Virus record (IMG/VR): IMGVR_UViG_3300027710_001068
Span: 1-64,000 of that record
Source of the DNA: a virus
Reading direction: 5' to 3' (one strand)
DNA: 64,000 nucleotides
Position numbers and translations under genes: made by a program. This document shows, piece by piece, positions 22,348-30,155 of this stretch (position 1 is the stretch's first letter; every line of letters begins with the position of its first letter). The notes beneath the pieces are model-generated. The model was not told the origin of the DNA. It made no database searches and worked only from the letters and a program-made list of their open reading frames with translations.

Positions 22348-23195
22348 AAATTCAATTAGCCAGTGATGTCCATCTTGAGTTTGGATCTATTTCGTTTGAC
22401 AACCACGGAGCAGACGTTCTTGTGTTGTCTGGCGACATTTGCGTTGCAGCTGACCTTATAGCTGTAGATGATAGTGGTGTCCTTGATCGGTTCAACAGAT
22501 CATCAACAATTCATACTTTCTTCCAAGAGTGCTGTGCTCGTTTCAAGCATGTAATTTATATCATGGGTAACCATGAACATTACCATGGTGACTTTGCAAC
22601 CACATTTAATATTCTTAAAGAACGTTTGGGTTACTTGGTCAATCTTCACATCCTTGAGAAAGAATCAGTTATCATTGATGATGTGACTTTTGTTTGTGGT
22701 ACTCTTTGGACCAACATGAACAAAGAAGATCCAATGACACTAGCTCACGTTCGTGGTGTAATGAATGACTATAGAGTCATTAATGACTCTCGTGAGCCAG
22801 TACACTATAAGGATGTTGATGGTAAATTCCATACACGTACTGGTAAGTTCTCTGCTATGGGTTCTGTAGTGGAACATAAAGAGATGCTTGCGTTTATTAA
22901 GAAGACTGTTGATAAGAATCCAACAGGGAAGTTTGTAGTAGTCGGACACCATTCACCAAGCAAGCTGTCTACAAAGCCAATGTACGAAAGAGAAGTGATT
23001 ATGAATGGAGCATATAGCTCAGATCTATCAGAATTCATTCTCGACCACCCACAAATCAAGTTGTGGACTCACGGACATACCCACCATTCGTTTGATTATA
23101 TGATTGGATCAACTCGCATTGTCTGCAATCCTCGTGGTTATGATGGTTATGAAGATGATACTGGATTTGACATTACGAAGATTCTTGAAGTCTAA
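22344..23195 (+). CDS. Calcineurin-like metallophosphoesterase
   Basis: The 283-residue protein has all metallophosphoesterase motifs: SDVHLEFG (residues 7-14), LSGDIC (near 31), MGNHEHYHGD (near 74), VVGHHSPS (near 197) and THGHTHHSFDY (near 238). The family includes phosphatases, phosphodiesterases and nucleases; the substrate cannot be told from sequence. It differs from gp47 in lacking an SbcC partner gene and in its C-terminal region. It overlaps the preceding gene by four bases and is followed by a hairpin, so it ends a unit. Confidence 0.9.
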   Translation: MKIQLASDVHLEFGSISFDNHGADVLVLSGDICVAADLIAVDDSGVLDRFNRSSTIHTFFQECCARFKHVIYIMGNHEHYHGDFATTFNILKERLGYLVNLHILEKESVIIDDVTFVCGTLWTNMNKEDPMTLAHVRGVMNDYRVINDSREPVHYKDVDGKFHTRTGKFSAMGSVVEHKEMLAFIKKTVDKNPTGKFVVVGHHSPSKLSTKPMYEREVIMNGAYSSDLSEFILDHPQIKLWTHGHTHHSFDYMIGSTRIVCNPRGYDGYEDDTGFDITKILEV

Positions 23196-23208
23196 CGAAG
23201 TGATAGAG

Positions 23209-23232
23209 AAAACCAATTGAAAAATTGGTTTT
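23209..23232 (+). terminator. AT-rich hairpin, weak terminator candidate
   Basis: AAAACCAAT (23209-23217) and ATTGGTTTT (23224-23232) form a 9-bp stem with a 6-base loop just after the phosphoesterase gene. The T tract is only four bases on each strand. It could work in either direction as a weak terminator or as a mRNA-end stabiliser. Confidence 0.5.
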
Positions 23233-23271
23233 GGCTTGATAGATAATATAGATGTTTTTGAAAGGAAGATA

Positions 23272-23721
23272 ATGTCTGCAACAATGTATAATTTGGAAAA
23301 GGCTTTGGCTGGTGAGTCAATGGCCCATATTAAGTATCGCTACTTTGCAAGGATCGCTCGTGAAGAGGGTTTTGAAGATGTAGCAAAACATTTTGAACAA
23401 ACCGCTGATCAGGAGATCAAACATGCTTGGGGTCACCTGGAGTTGTTGATTGGTAAGCCATCCACAAAGGAATGCTTACAAAAAGCAATCGAAGGTGAAA
23501 CTTATGAGTTTACAGAAATGTATCCCGACTTCCATGCAATTGCTGTTCGTGAAGGTGAATTACAAGCTGCTGAAGAAGCACAAGATCAAATTGCTGAATC
23601 AAAAGAGCATGCTGAGCAGTTTAAGAAAATTCTTGCATTGGCAGAGAAACGCTTTGCAGCTTTGAAGAAAGTTGAAGAACGCCATGCTGCTGCCTACACA
23701 AAAGTATTGGAGGCACTATAA
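23272..23721 (+). CDS. Rubrerythrin-like diiron protein (rubredoxin domain absent)
   Basis: The 149-residue protein is the four-helix ferritin-like domain of a rubrerythrin, a non-haem diiron peroxidase that removes hydrogen peroxide. The iron-ligand pattern is visible: Glu15 in GESMAHIKY, Glu48 and His51 in DQEIKHAWGH, and a second pair in the EGELQAAEEAQDQIAESKEH region. The usual C-terminal rubredoxin domain is missing but is encoded as a separate gene directly after, in a TAATG overlap. An AAGGAAG ribosome-binding site fixes the start. Confidence 0.9.
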   Translation: MSATMYNLEKALAGESMAHIKYRYFARIAREEGFEDVAKHFEQTADQEIKHAWGHLELLIGKPSTKECLQKAIEGETYEFTEMYPDFHAIAVREGELQAAEEAQDQIAESKEHAEQFKKILALAEKRFAALKKVEERHAAAYTKVLEAL

Positions 23722-23852
23722 TGTCTGAGAAAGTTTACGTTTGTATCGTTTGTGGCCACACGCTTTCTGAAGCTGACTGGTTGAGCTTGCCTGATGAAGT
23801 CAATTGTCCTGAATGTGGCGTGTCAAAAAGTGACTACGTCTTGATGGATTAA
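23721..23852 (+). CDS. Rubredoxin
   Basis: A 43-residue protein has two CxxC knuckles, VCIVCGH near residues 8-11 and CPECGV near 29-32, spaced as in rubredoxin-type iron-binding domains. It would carry electrons to the rubrerythrin-like protein encoded immediately upstream. The one-base overlap (TAATG) suggests the pair arose by splitting a single rubrerythrin gene, or is a rubrerythrin assembled from two parts. The spacing between knuckles is shorter than in free rubredoxins and fits the rubrerythrin-type domain. Confidence 0.88.
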   Translation: MSEKVYVCIVCGHTLSEADWLSLPDEVNCPECGVSKSDYVLMD

Positions 23853-23860
23853 TATAAATA
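23853..23860 (+). promoter_or_regulatory. Late promoter TATAAATA
   Basis: An exact TATAAATA box lies directly after the rubredoxin stop. The predicted start, near 23867, is followed within 70 bases by a terminator, so it may serve a small RNA as well as, or instead of, the phasin-like and Hsp20 genes. Confidence 0.7.
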
Positions 23861-23865
23861 CCTCA

Positions 23866-23937
23866 TCTCATCGGGATGGGAACTAGGCTGGTAACCTAGT
23901 TAAAACTACCACTAACGCCTTCGGGGTTAGTTTTTAT
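23866..23937 (+). ncRNA. Candidate late small RNA of about 70 nt
   Basis: Between an exact late promoter and a terminator lies a non-coding stretch with an AACTAGG / CCTAGTT hairpin (23881-23887 with 23895-23901) and the terminator stem. The unit promoter-hairpin-terminator without an open frame is the layout of a small RNA gene. The alternative is an attenuated leader for the genes that start at 23963. No family is recognised. Confidence 0.4.
23911..23936 (+). terminator. Terminator upstream of the phasin-like gene
   Basis: ACTAACGCC pairs with GGGGTTAGT, with one G-G mismatch, over a TTC loop, followed by TTTTTATTT. The position 26 bases before the next start codon makes it either the end of a small RNA or an attenuator. 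Confidence 0.75.
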
Positions 23938-23962
23938 TTAACTCGCTTAATAGGAGAACTAT

Positions 23963-24184
23963 ATGTTTTACGCAAACATGGCTATTGATTCAATTCAAAA
24001 CGCCAAAATCAACTTCCTCAAACAAACAGTCAAGGAAGATACCCTTCAAAAACCTTTAGTCGATTTCGTTGAGGCACAACGTGTTTTTACAAAACAAGTT
24101 GCTAAGTCTTACAGCGACGTAATGAGTATTACTGCAGAAACTTTTGCTAACGCAATTTCAGGTATTACGAAAAAAGGAGATTGA
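23963..24184 (+). CDS. Phasin-like small protein
   Basis: The 73-residue, all-helical protein has a composition and pattern like bacterial phasins, which coat polyhydroxyalkanoate granules: an N-terminal AIDSIQNAKINFLKQTV, then PLVDFVEAQRVFTKQVAKSY. It is shorter than typical phasins (100-190 residues). It has a strong TAGGAGAA ribosome-binding site and is followed two bases later by hsp20, whose products also associate with granules and aggregates. The phasin assignment is a pattern-based inference; a generic helical protein is the alternative. Confidence 0.6.
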   Translation: MFYANMAIDSIQNAKINFLKQTVKEDTLQKPLVDFVEAQRVFTKQVAKSYSDVMSITAETFANAISGITKKGD

Positions 24185-24185
24185 T

Positions 24186-24698
24186 ATGACATTAGGTAAT
24201 ATTGCTTTTGGTCCTGCTTTCAAAGACATGGACAAGTTCTTTGTAGGATTTGACGATCAATTCAATCGTCTTGCAAGACTACATGATGATGTAACAAAGA
24301 ACATTCCTAACTACCCACCTTACAACATCAAGAAAACTGGTGATACAACATATGTTATTGAGTTAGCTGTTGCTGGTTTTGCTAAGCAAGATATTGAAAT
24401 CGAGTTAGCTGATGGTAAGATGGTTATTAAAGGCAATGTTAAAAATGGGGAACAAGAAGATCACTTCCTGTTCAAAGGTATTGCAAACCGTGCATTCACA
24501 CGTACATTTGCATTAGAAGATCAGATTGAAGTAAAAAATGCTGAGATGATCAATGGTATGCTTCAAGTGTTTTTGGAAAGAATTATTCCAGATCACAAGA
24601 AACCAAAGAAGATTGAAGTAAAAGAGCCTGGAGCTAAAAAGCAAAAAGCCAGACCAATGGGTGAGTTGCTTCTAGAAGAAGACGAACGTAACCTGTAA
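24186..24698 (+). CDS. hsp20: Hsp20 small heat-shock protein
   Basis: The 170-residue protein contains an alpha-crystallin domain: PPYNIKKTGDTTYVIELAVAGF opens it, and IEIELADGKMVIKGN and AFTRTFALEDQIEVKNAEMINGMLQVFL complete the beta-sandwich. Such ATP-independent chaperones hold unfolded proteins; Hsp20 homologues are common in marine T4-like phages. The start at 24186 follows AAAGGAG. A lysine-rich tail follows the domain and a clear terminator closes the unit. Confidence 0.95.
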   Translation: MTLGNIAFGPAFKDMDKFFVGFDDQFNRLARLHDDVTKNIPNYPPYNIKKTGDTTYVIELAVAGFAKQDIEIELADGKMVIKGNVKNGEQEDHFLFKGIANRAFTRTFALEDQIEVKNAEMINGMLQVFLERIIPDHKKPKKIEVKEPGAKKQKARPMGELLLEEDERNL

Positions 24699-24705
24699 AC
24701 CAAGC

Positions 24706-24738
24706 AGCCAGCATCCACAAGGTGCTGGCTATTATTTT
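24706..24738 (+). terminator. Rho-independent terminator after hsp20
   Basis: AGCCAGCA (24706-24713) pairs perfectly with TGCTGGCT (24723-24730) over a 9-base loop, followed by ATTATTTT. It ends the phasin-like/Hsp20 unit. Confidence 0.9.
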
Positions 24739-24763
24739 GTTCAAAAGACATATGGGTAGAAAC

Positions 24764-24949
24764 ATGCATAAAGAATTAGAACCTCTAGGTGGAGTTGAGG
24801 TCCCACAAGTAAACCAGTTTTGGCAATGGTGCAAACAGATGTTCACACCAGCATATCAGAATGAGATTGAAGCATACCTTTCAGAAAGCGTTGATCATTC
24901 TGATTTGGAAAAGAGACAAGAGCGTTTAATCAGAAGAGGTTTAATATGA
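24764..24949 (+). CDS. Small conserved phage protein, 61 aa
   Basis: The 61-residue protein belongs to a type common in aquatic T4-like phages, with VNQFWQWCKQMFTPAYQNEIEAYL and a final DLEKRQERLIRRGLI. The start at 24764 gives the family-like N-terminus; an upstream in-frame ATG at 24752 is possible. Neither has a strong ribosome-binding site. It overlaps the next small gene by four bases. Function is unknown. Confidence 0.7.
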   Translation: MHKELEPLGGVEVPQVNQFWQWCKQMFTPAYQNEIEAYLSESVDHSDLEKRQERLIRRGLI

Positions 24950-25044
24950 AAATAATTAAAAGATTTGTTGACTGGATGATAGAAATAGGTGAAGCTAGAG
25001 CTCGTCATTTACGAGACCATCCTTCACTAATGAGATGGTATTAA
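24946..25044 (+). CDS. Very small basic protein, 32 aa
   Basis: A 32-residue frame begins in the stop of the preceding gene (ATGA) with AGAGG upstream. The sequence begins MKIIKRFVDWMIEIGEARARH, an amphipathic helix with basic residues. Small proteins with an EARAR-type helix are common at this place in relatives. Function unknown; short length limits certainty. Confidence 0.55.
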   Translation: MKIIKRFVDWMIEIGEARARHLRDHPSLMRWY

Positions 25045-25060
25045 TTTAAGGAAATATATT

Positions 25061-25372
25061 ATGGCTTTTATTATGGGTATCCAGTTAGTTAACGGTACAG
25101 ATTTGATTGGCACTATTACTGGTCTTAATGATAACAGTGCTTCAACTATCACTATTGAAGATCCAGCACAAGTTGCAATGATGCCTGGCCAAAGTGGTTC
25201 TCCAAACTCCATGAGTATAGGATTACTTCCTTGGGTTCCGTATAGTGAAGAGAGTAAGTTTGTAATCCAAAAGGACAAGATTGTTACATCTTTTACACCC
25301 TCTGTTGACTTGATTAACAATTACAACCGGATCTTTGGTTCCGGTATCCAAATCGCTTCCTCTATCAAGTAA
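25061..25372 (+). CDS. Small Sm-like protein
   Basis: The 103-residue protein starts with IQLVNGTDLIGTITGL, a strand-turn-strand pattern of Sm/LSm folds. A second part follows with VQKDKIV-like strands and a C-terminal helix. It has an AAGGAAA ribosome-binding site. The opening resembles that of the protein at 5482-5871, so the phage may carry two members of one family. RNA binding is possible by analogy with Hfq-like proteins but is not shown by any residue signature. Confidence 0.75.
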   Translation: MAFIMGIQLVNGTDLIGTITGLNDNSASTITIEDPAQVAMMPGQSGSPNSMSIGLLPWVPYSEESKFVIQKDKIVTSFTPSVDLINNYNRIFGSGIQIASSIK

Positions 25373-25396
25373 GTAGATTTATTCTGTTGGTTGAGG

Positions 25397-25420
25397 TACA
25401 ATACCCCTTCATTACAAGGG
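25397..25420 (+). promoter_or_regulatory. gp43 promoter -10 box with start-site hairpin
   Basis: TACAAT (25397-25402) is a plausible -10 box but its -35 region (TAGATT) is weak. Arms CCCTT (25405-25409) and AAGGG (25416-25420) form a hairpin whose right arm is the gp43 Shine-Dalgarno sequence. The predicted start, about 25409, removes most of the left arm from local transcripts. Confidence 0.5.
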
Positions 25421-25424
25421 TTAC

Positions 25425-28016
25425 ATGAATTTTTATACGAATATCCACATTCGCGGCAACGAGGTATTGCTTAGGGGTGTAGAAGATGGTGAGAAGATCC
25501 AACTTGCTATTCCTTATAAGCCATACCTCTTCGTTCCTTCACACGACAGCAACACACCATACAAGACCTTGAAAGGTCAGCCTGTCAAACGTATTGACTT
25601 TGAGTCTATGCGTGAAGCTCGTGACTATGTTGCTCGTTACAAAGAGGTTAACAACTTTCCAATATATGGATTGACTAACTACGGTTATACTTTCATTAAC
25701 GACAAGTATAAAGGTGAGATTAAGTATGATGTGTCTAAAATATCTGTAGTCACAATCGATATCGAGACCGCCTCAGATGATGGATTCCCAGATATTGAAA
25801 CTGCAAACAAGCAGATCACTGCTATCACACTCCGTAAGAATGATCAAGTTGTATCGTTTGGATTGAATCCGTATGAGCCAGAGCTGCCTAACGTAAAGTA
25901 CTTCCACTGTGAGAGTGAAGCTCATATGCTTGAGCAATTCATCCAAGTGTGGTCCTCCAAGCAGTTCAGCCCTGACATCATTACAGGCTGGAACGTTGAG
26001 TTCTTTGACATGCCGTACATCGTTAACCGCATACGTCGTGTGCTTGGTGACTACAGTGTGAAGAAGTTATCTCCATGGGGGATTATGAGTTCCCGTGAGT
26101 TTGAGATTATGGGTAAGACGTATAACCTTGAGCAACCGGTTGGCATTACGATTCTCGACTACATGGCTTTGTACAAGAAGTTTTCGTTCTCACAGCAAGA
26201 AAGCTTCAAGCTCGATCACATTGCCTTTGTGGAACTTGGCGAGCGTAAGTTGGACTTTACTGAGCTTGGGTTTGAGACACTCGATGACTTCTACAAAGGT
26301 GACTTCCGCAACTACATGAATTATAACATTCGAGATGTGGATTTGGTTTATCGTTTGGATCAGAAGCTGAAGCTGATTGAGCAAGTGTTTGCAATTGCAT
26401 ACGATGGTAAGGTTAACTACATCGACACCCTTGCTACTGTTCGTATGTGGGATACAATCATTCACAACTACCTAATGGAAAAAAACATTGTGGTAGAGAA
26501 TCCTAAAGTGATTGAGAAACAACGTCAGATTGAAGGAGCTTATGTCAAAGATCCTCAAGTTGGTAAACACAACTGGGTTGTATCTTTTGACTTGAACAGT
26601 TTGTATCCTCACTTGATCATGCAATACAATATCAGTCCTGAAACATTGACTGGTCAATACTCAAGGTTCGCTAACAGTGAACGGTTCGATGATGATGGCA
26701 CGCTGGTTGATTACAAAGTAACAGATTCGATTGGAATGATTATTGAGGAAAAGGTTCTTGATGATCTTTCGATTCGCAACCAGCTAACTCAACAGAATGT
26801 TACAATCACTCCCACTGGCTGTATGTTCGATCGTGACTACCAAGGGTTCTTACCCAAGCTGATGGAGACGATGTATAACGATCGTTCTACATGGAAGAAG
26901 CGGATGATCGAAGCTAAGAAGCAATACGAGAAGACTCCTACCGAAGAGCTTGCTAACGAAATTGCACGTTGCCATAACATGCAACTTGCAAAGAAGATTC
27001 AACTGAACAGTGCTTATGGTGCTTTATCTAACGTATACTTCCGATGGTTTGATCCCCGACTGGCTGAGTCTATTACAAAGGCTGGCCAGCTATCAATCCG
27101 TTGGGTAGAGAAGAAGATGAACGAGCATCTTAACAAGCTATTTAAGACGACTGGTGAGGATTATGTAATTGCTTGTGATACAGACTCGTTGTACATCCGG
27201 TTTGAGAGGTTGGTTGACATGGTGTTCAAAGATCAGACTGATCACCAGAAGATTGTTGGTTTCCTCGATAAGGCTTGCGAAGAAAAGTTCGAGCCTTTCA
27301 TTGATAAGTGCTACGAAGAGCTTGCTGTTCACGTTAATGGTTATCAACAGAAGATGAAGATGAAGCGTGAAGCGATTGCTAACAAAGGCATTTGGACTGC
27401 AAAGAAGCACTACATCCTGAATGTGTATAACAACGAAGGTGTTTCCTACAAGGAGCCTAAACTAAAGATGCAGGGGATTGAGGCTGTAAGAAGCTCCACT
27501 CCATCTGCATGCCGTGAGTACATTAAGAAGGCTCTTGGTGTGATTATGAACGGTACACAAGAAGAACTAATATCATACATCGAGAGGAGTAGGGTTGAGT
27601 TTAAGAAGAAACCTTTTGAAGAGATTGCATTCCCTCGAAGTGTGAGAGGTCTGAGCAAGTACTACGATTCAAGGAATGGTTACAAGAAAGCTTCTAGGGC
27701 TGGTGTCCCTATTCACGTTAGAGCTGCTCTTGTTCACAATCACTTAATCAAAACCAAGAAGCTAGATAGTACCATCAGTCCAATATACGAAGGTGAAAAG
27801 ATTAAGTTCGCTTACCTGACTATGCCCAATCCTGTTCATGAGAATGTCTTTGCTACTACGGGATCTTTACCTAAGCAATTTGGACTAGAGAGATTCATAG
27901 ATCATGAAACACAGTTCGACAAAGCATTCGTCGAACCAATCAGAACAATTGTCAACGTGATGGGTTGGACTACTGAAAAGGCCAGCTCTACATTGGATGA
28001 CTTTTTTGGGGACTAA
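25425..28016 (+). CDS. 43: DNA polymerase gp43, family B
   Basis: The 863-residue replicative polymerase copies the phage genome with proofreading. The exonuclease site begins with DIETASDDGFP near residue 112. Polymerase motifs are A, DLNSLYPHLIMQYN near 388; B, KIQLNSAYG near 525; and C, ACDTDSLYI near 583. The C-terminus ends with the short acidic/aromatic tail (STLDDFFGD) that in T4 binds the sliding clamp. Length matches T4-like gp43 (about 900). The gene is uninterrupted: no intron or intein was seen. Confidence 0.99.
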   Translation: MNFYTNIHIRGNEVLLRGVEDGEKIQLAIPYKPYLFVPSHDSNTPYKTLKGQPVKRIDFESMREARDYVARYKEVNNFPIYGLTNYGYTFINDKYKGEIKYDVSKISVVTIDIETASDDGFPDIETANKQITAITLRKNDQVVSFGLNPYEPELPNVKYFHCESEAHMLEQFIQVWSSKQFSPDIITGWNVEFFDMPYIVNRIRRVLGDYSVKKLSPWGIMSSREFEIMGKTYNLEQPVGITILDYMALYKKFSFSQQESFKLDHIAFVELGERKLDFTELGFETLDDFYKGDFRNYMNYNIRDVDLVYRLDQKLKLIEQVFAIAYDGKVNYIDTLATVRMWDTIIHNYLMEKNIVVENPKVIEKQRQIEGAYVKDPQVGKHNWVVSFDLNSLYPHLIMQYNISPETLTGQYSRFANSERFDDDGTLVDYKVTDSIGMIIEEKVLDDLSIRNQLTQQNVTITPTGCMFDRDYQGFLPKLMETMYNDRSTWKKRMIEAKKQYEKTPTEELANEIARCHNMQLAKKIQLNSAYGALSNVYFRWFDPRLAESITKAGQLSIRWVEKKMNEHLNKLFKTTGEDYVIACDTDSLYIRFERLVDMVFKDQTDHQKIVGFLDKACEEKFEPFIDKCYEELAVHVNGYQQKMKMKREAIANKGIWTAKKHYILNVYNNEGVSYKEPKLKMQGIEAVRSSTPSACREYIKKALGVIMNGTQEELISYIERSRVEFKKKPFEEIAFPRSVRGLSKYYDSRNGYKKASRAGVPIHVRAALVHNHLIKTKKLDSTISPIYEGEKIKFAYLTMPNPVHENVFATTGSLPKQFGLERFIDHETQFDKAFVEPIRTIVNVMGWTTEKASSTLDDFFGD

Positions 28017-28017
28017 G

Positions 28018-28293
28018 ATGGATTTAAACGAAGACGATGACTTTGGTTTTTCAGCTGTTAGTGAGGAAGAGCTCAAGAAGTATGAGAACGAACTCAAAGC
28101 AGCTGTTGACGAAACCACAACAACTGCTGTACAATTGGAAGATAGATTGGCAAAGCTGTATGCAGCAATTATTCCACTGCTTAACAATCTAGAAAAGAAT
28201 CCAGATAAAGAATACATTCTTTGGCCTGGCCGTGATAAGAAAATTAAGCAATTTAAAATCAAGCTTAAAAACATCTACGAAGGTAAATCATGA
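28018..28293 (+). CDS. Small acidic conserved protein, 91 aa
   Basis: The 91-residue protein starts with an acidic segment (MDLNEDDDFGF), followed by a long helix (EEELKKYENELKAAVDE) and a C-terminal signature EKNPDKEYILWPGRDKKIKQF. The last motif is shared by small proteins next to gp43 in many T4-like phages. Function is unknown. The start codon lies one base after the gp43 stop. Confidence 0.75.
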   Translation: MDLNEDDDFGFSAVSEEELKKYENELKAAVDETTTTAVQLEDRLAKLYAAIIPLLNNLEKNPDKEYILWPGRDKKIKQFKIKLKNIYEGKS

Positions 28294-28469
28294 GTGATTT
28301 TGAAGTACATCCAATTGGTACAACAGAAGAGATTCGTTTGTCGAGGGCTCTTGCAAGAGAAATTCAACAAATAACAGAACAGTATGGTGGAGTGGTCCCT
28401 CATAATGTTATGACAGCGTATAATAAACTTTACGAGTGCTATATTAAACACATTAAAGAGGAAGTGTAG
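28290..28469 (+). CDS. Small conserved protein, 59 aa
   Basis: A 59-residue frame overlaps its upstream neighbour by four bases. The product begins MSDFEVHPIGTTEEIRLSRA, a segment conserved in small aquatic T4-like phage proteins, and continues as two helices. No function is known. It ends one base before the methyltransferase gene. Confidence 0.7.
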   Translation: MSDFEVHPIGTTEEIRLSRALAREIQQITEQYGGVVPHNVMTAYNKLYECYIKHIKEEV

Positions 28470-28470
28470 G

Positions 28471-29115
28471 ATGTTGAGTCCACAAGATTATAAAGATATT
28501 TTGTTACAAACGGTATCGCAAGAAATTGTTGATGCTGACGTAGCTCGCTACTATAATGATGTACCTGTAGTAAGTAATATTAACTCGGCTCTGTTTATGA
28601 AGTGTTTTGAACACAACCCTCTCACAGATGGGCTTGTTGCTGAGTTTGGTGTGCACACCGGTGGTTCTACTGTATTATTAAAAAACATTTTCCAAACTAC
28701 CACCCACGCATTTGACTCTTTCTTAGGATTACCTGAAGATGATGGGCACTTTTTAAAGGGTTGGTTTAACTTAGATGGTAACATTCCTGATTTGCTGGTT
28801 AACGATCCAGACATTGAAGTTTATCCAGGATGGTTCAGCGAATCGATTCCTCCTTTTGCTGAGAAGTATAAAGAACATTTGAGAATGGTTAGTGTTGATT
28901 GTGACACATACATTGGAGCAAAAGATATCTTTACATTGTTGAAAGATCGTTTTGTTAGCGGCACAACAATCTACTTTGATGAGATGGGTCTTTATTATGG
29001 ATGGGAGATTAGAGAGTACAGAGCCTTCCTTGAGTTTATTCAAGAGACTGGATTTGATTATAAGTACATTGGAAAATCAGACAATGATGAAAGATGTGCG
29101 GTAATTTTATTGTAA
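28471..29115 (+). CDS. TylF/MycF-like methyltransferase
   Basis: The 214-residue protein resembles the macrocin O-methyltransferase (TylF) group. Motif I is LVAEFGVHTGGS near residue 54-65, followed by THAFDSFLGLPED, and VSVDCDTYIGAKDI carries the metal-binding acids; IYFDEMG is the later motif. Members methylate sugars or small molecules. A glycan or sugar substrate would fit the glycosyltransferases encoded elsewhere in this window. Its place between polymerase and recombinase genes is unusual for such an enzyme. Confidence 0.8.
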   Translation: MLSPQDYKDILLQTVSQEIVDADVARYYNDVPVVSNINSALFMKCFEHNPLTDGLVAEFGVHTGGSTVLLKNIFQTTTHAFDSFLGLPEDDGHFLKGWFNLDGNIPDLLVNDPDIEVYPGWFSESIPPFAEKYKEHLRMVSVDCDTYIGAKDIFTLLKDRFVSGTTIYFDEMGLYYGWEIREYRAFLEFIQETGFDYKYIGKSDNDERCAVILL

Positions 29116-29129
29116 TTGTGGAGTAATTA

Positions 29130-30155
29130 ATGAGTGATTTTTTAAAAGCGTTGGTCAAAGACCTGAAGGATGAAAATACATCTATTTTGGAAGATGGTGA
29201 GTCTTCTGCTGAGTTTAGTGGTTGTATTGATACTGGTTCGTTTGCACTGAACGCTGTGCTGTCTGGAAGCCTGTACGGTGGTGTCCCTAACAACAAGATC
29301 ACTGCATTTGCAGGTGAGTCTGCCACCGGTAAGACGTTCTTTGTACTAGGCGTTGTTAAACAGTTCCTACAAGACAATCCAACGGGTGGTGTGATCTATT
29401 ATGATACTGAGGCTGCTGTCACTAGAGACATGATGGCAACTCGTGGTATTGATCCTAAGCGAGTGATCATTGCAGAGCCTGATACAATTCAGAAATTCCG
29501 TACTCATGCTTTGAAGGTCATTGAGTCATATGAGAAAGCACCGAAGGATACTCGTCCTCCGATGCTGATGGTACTAGATAGTCTTGGTCTGTTGTCAACA
29601 TCAAAAGAAGTTGAAGACTCTACTGAAGGCAAAGATGTTCGTGACATGACGAAGTCCCAATTGATCAAGGGAGCTTTCCGTGTCCTTACTTTGAAGCTAG
29701 CACAAGTTGGTATTCCAATGCTAGTAACAAATCACGTGTATGAAGTCATTGGTTCTTATGTACCTACGAAGGAGATGGGTGGTGGTTCAGGTCTCAAATA
29801 TGCAGCTAGCACGATTGCTTTTCTCGGAAAGAAAAAGGAAAAAGATGGAGATGGAGATGTTGTTGGCAACATCATCAAAATCAAAATGCAAAAGTCCCGA
29901 TTTACCAAAGAGCACAGTCAAGTCGAAGTGTTACTTACTTTTAACAAAGGACTCGACAGGTACTATGGTCTTTTAGATATTGCAGAAAAGTATGGTATTT
30001 TTAAGAAGGTATCTACTCGGTACGAATTGCCTGACGGCAAGACTGCTTTTGGTAAGCAGATTAACAGTGATCCTGAAAAGTATTACACCACAGAAGTAAT
30101 GGAGCAACTAGAAAAAGCAGTTGCTAAAGAATTCAAGTACGGTAACAACGAATGA
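29130..30155 (+). CDS. uvsX: UvsX recombinase (RecA-like)
   Basis: The 341-residue protein is the phage RecA/Rad51-type recombinase that drives strand exchange and starts recombination-dependent replication, assisted by UvsY. Walker A is GESATGKT near residue 61, Walker B is MLMVLDSLG near 146, and TNHVYE plus KEMGGGSGLKYAAS are the DNA-binding loop region. Length fits T4 UvsX (391) less a shorter C-terminus. It overlaps the following methyltransferase by four bases. Confidence 0.96.
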   Translation: MSDFLKALVKDLKDENTSILEDGESSAEFSGCIDTGSFALNAVLSGSLYGGVPNNKITAFAGESATGKTFFVLGVVKQFLQDNPTGGVIYYDTEAAVTRDMMATRGIDPKRVIIAEPDTIQKFRTHALKVIESYEKAPKDTRPPMLMVLDSLGLLSTSKEVEDSTEGKDVRDMTKSQLIKGAFRVLTLKLAQVGIPMLVTNHVYEVIGSYVPTKEMGGGSGLKYAASTIAFLGKKKEKDGDGDVVGNIIKIKMQKSRFTKEHSQVEVLLTFNKGLDRYYGLLDIAEKYGIFKKVSTRYELPDGKTAFGKQINSDPEKYYTTEVMEQLEKAVAKEFKYGNNE

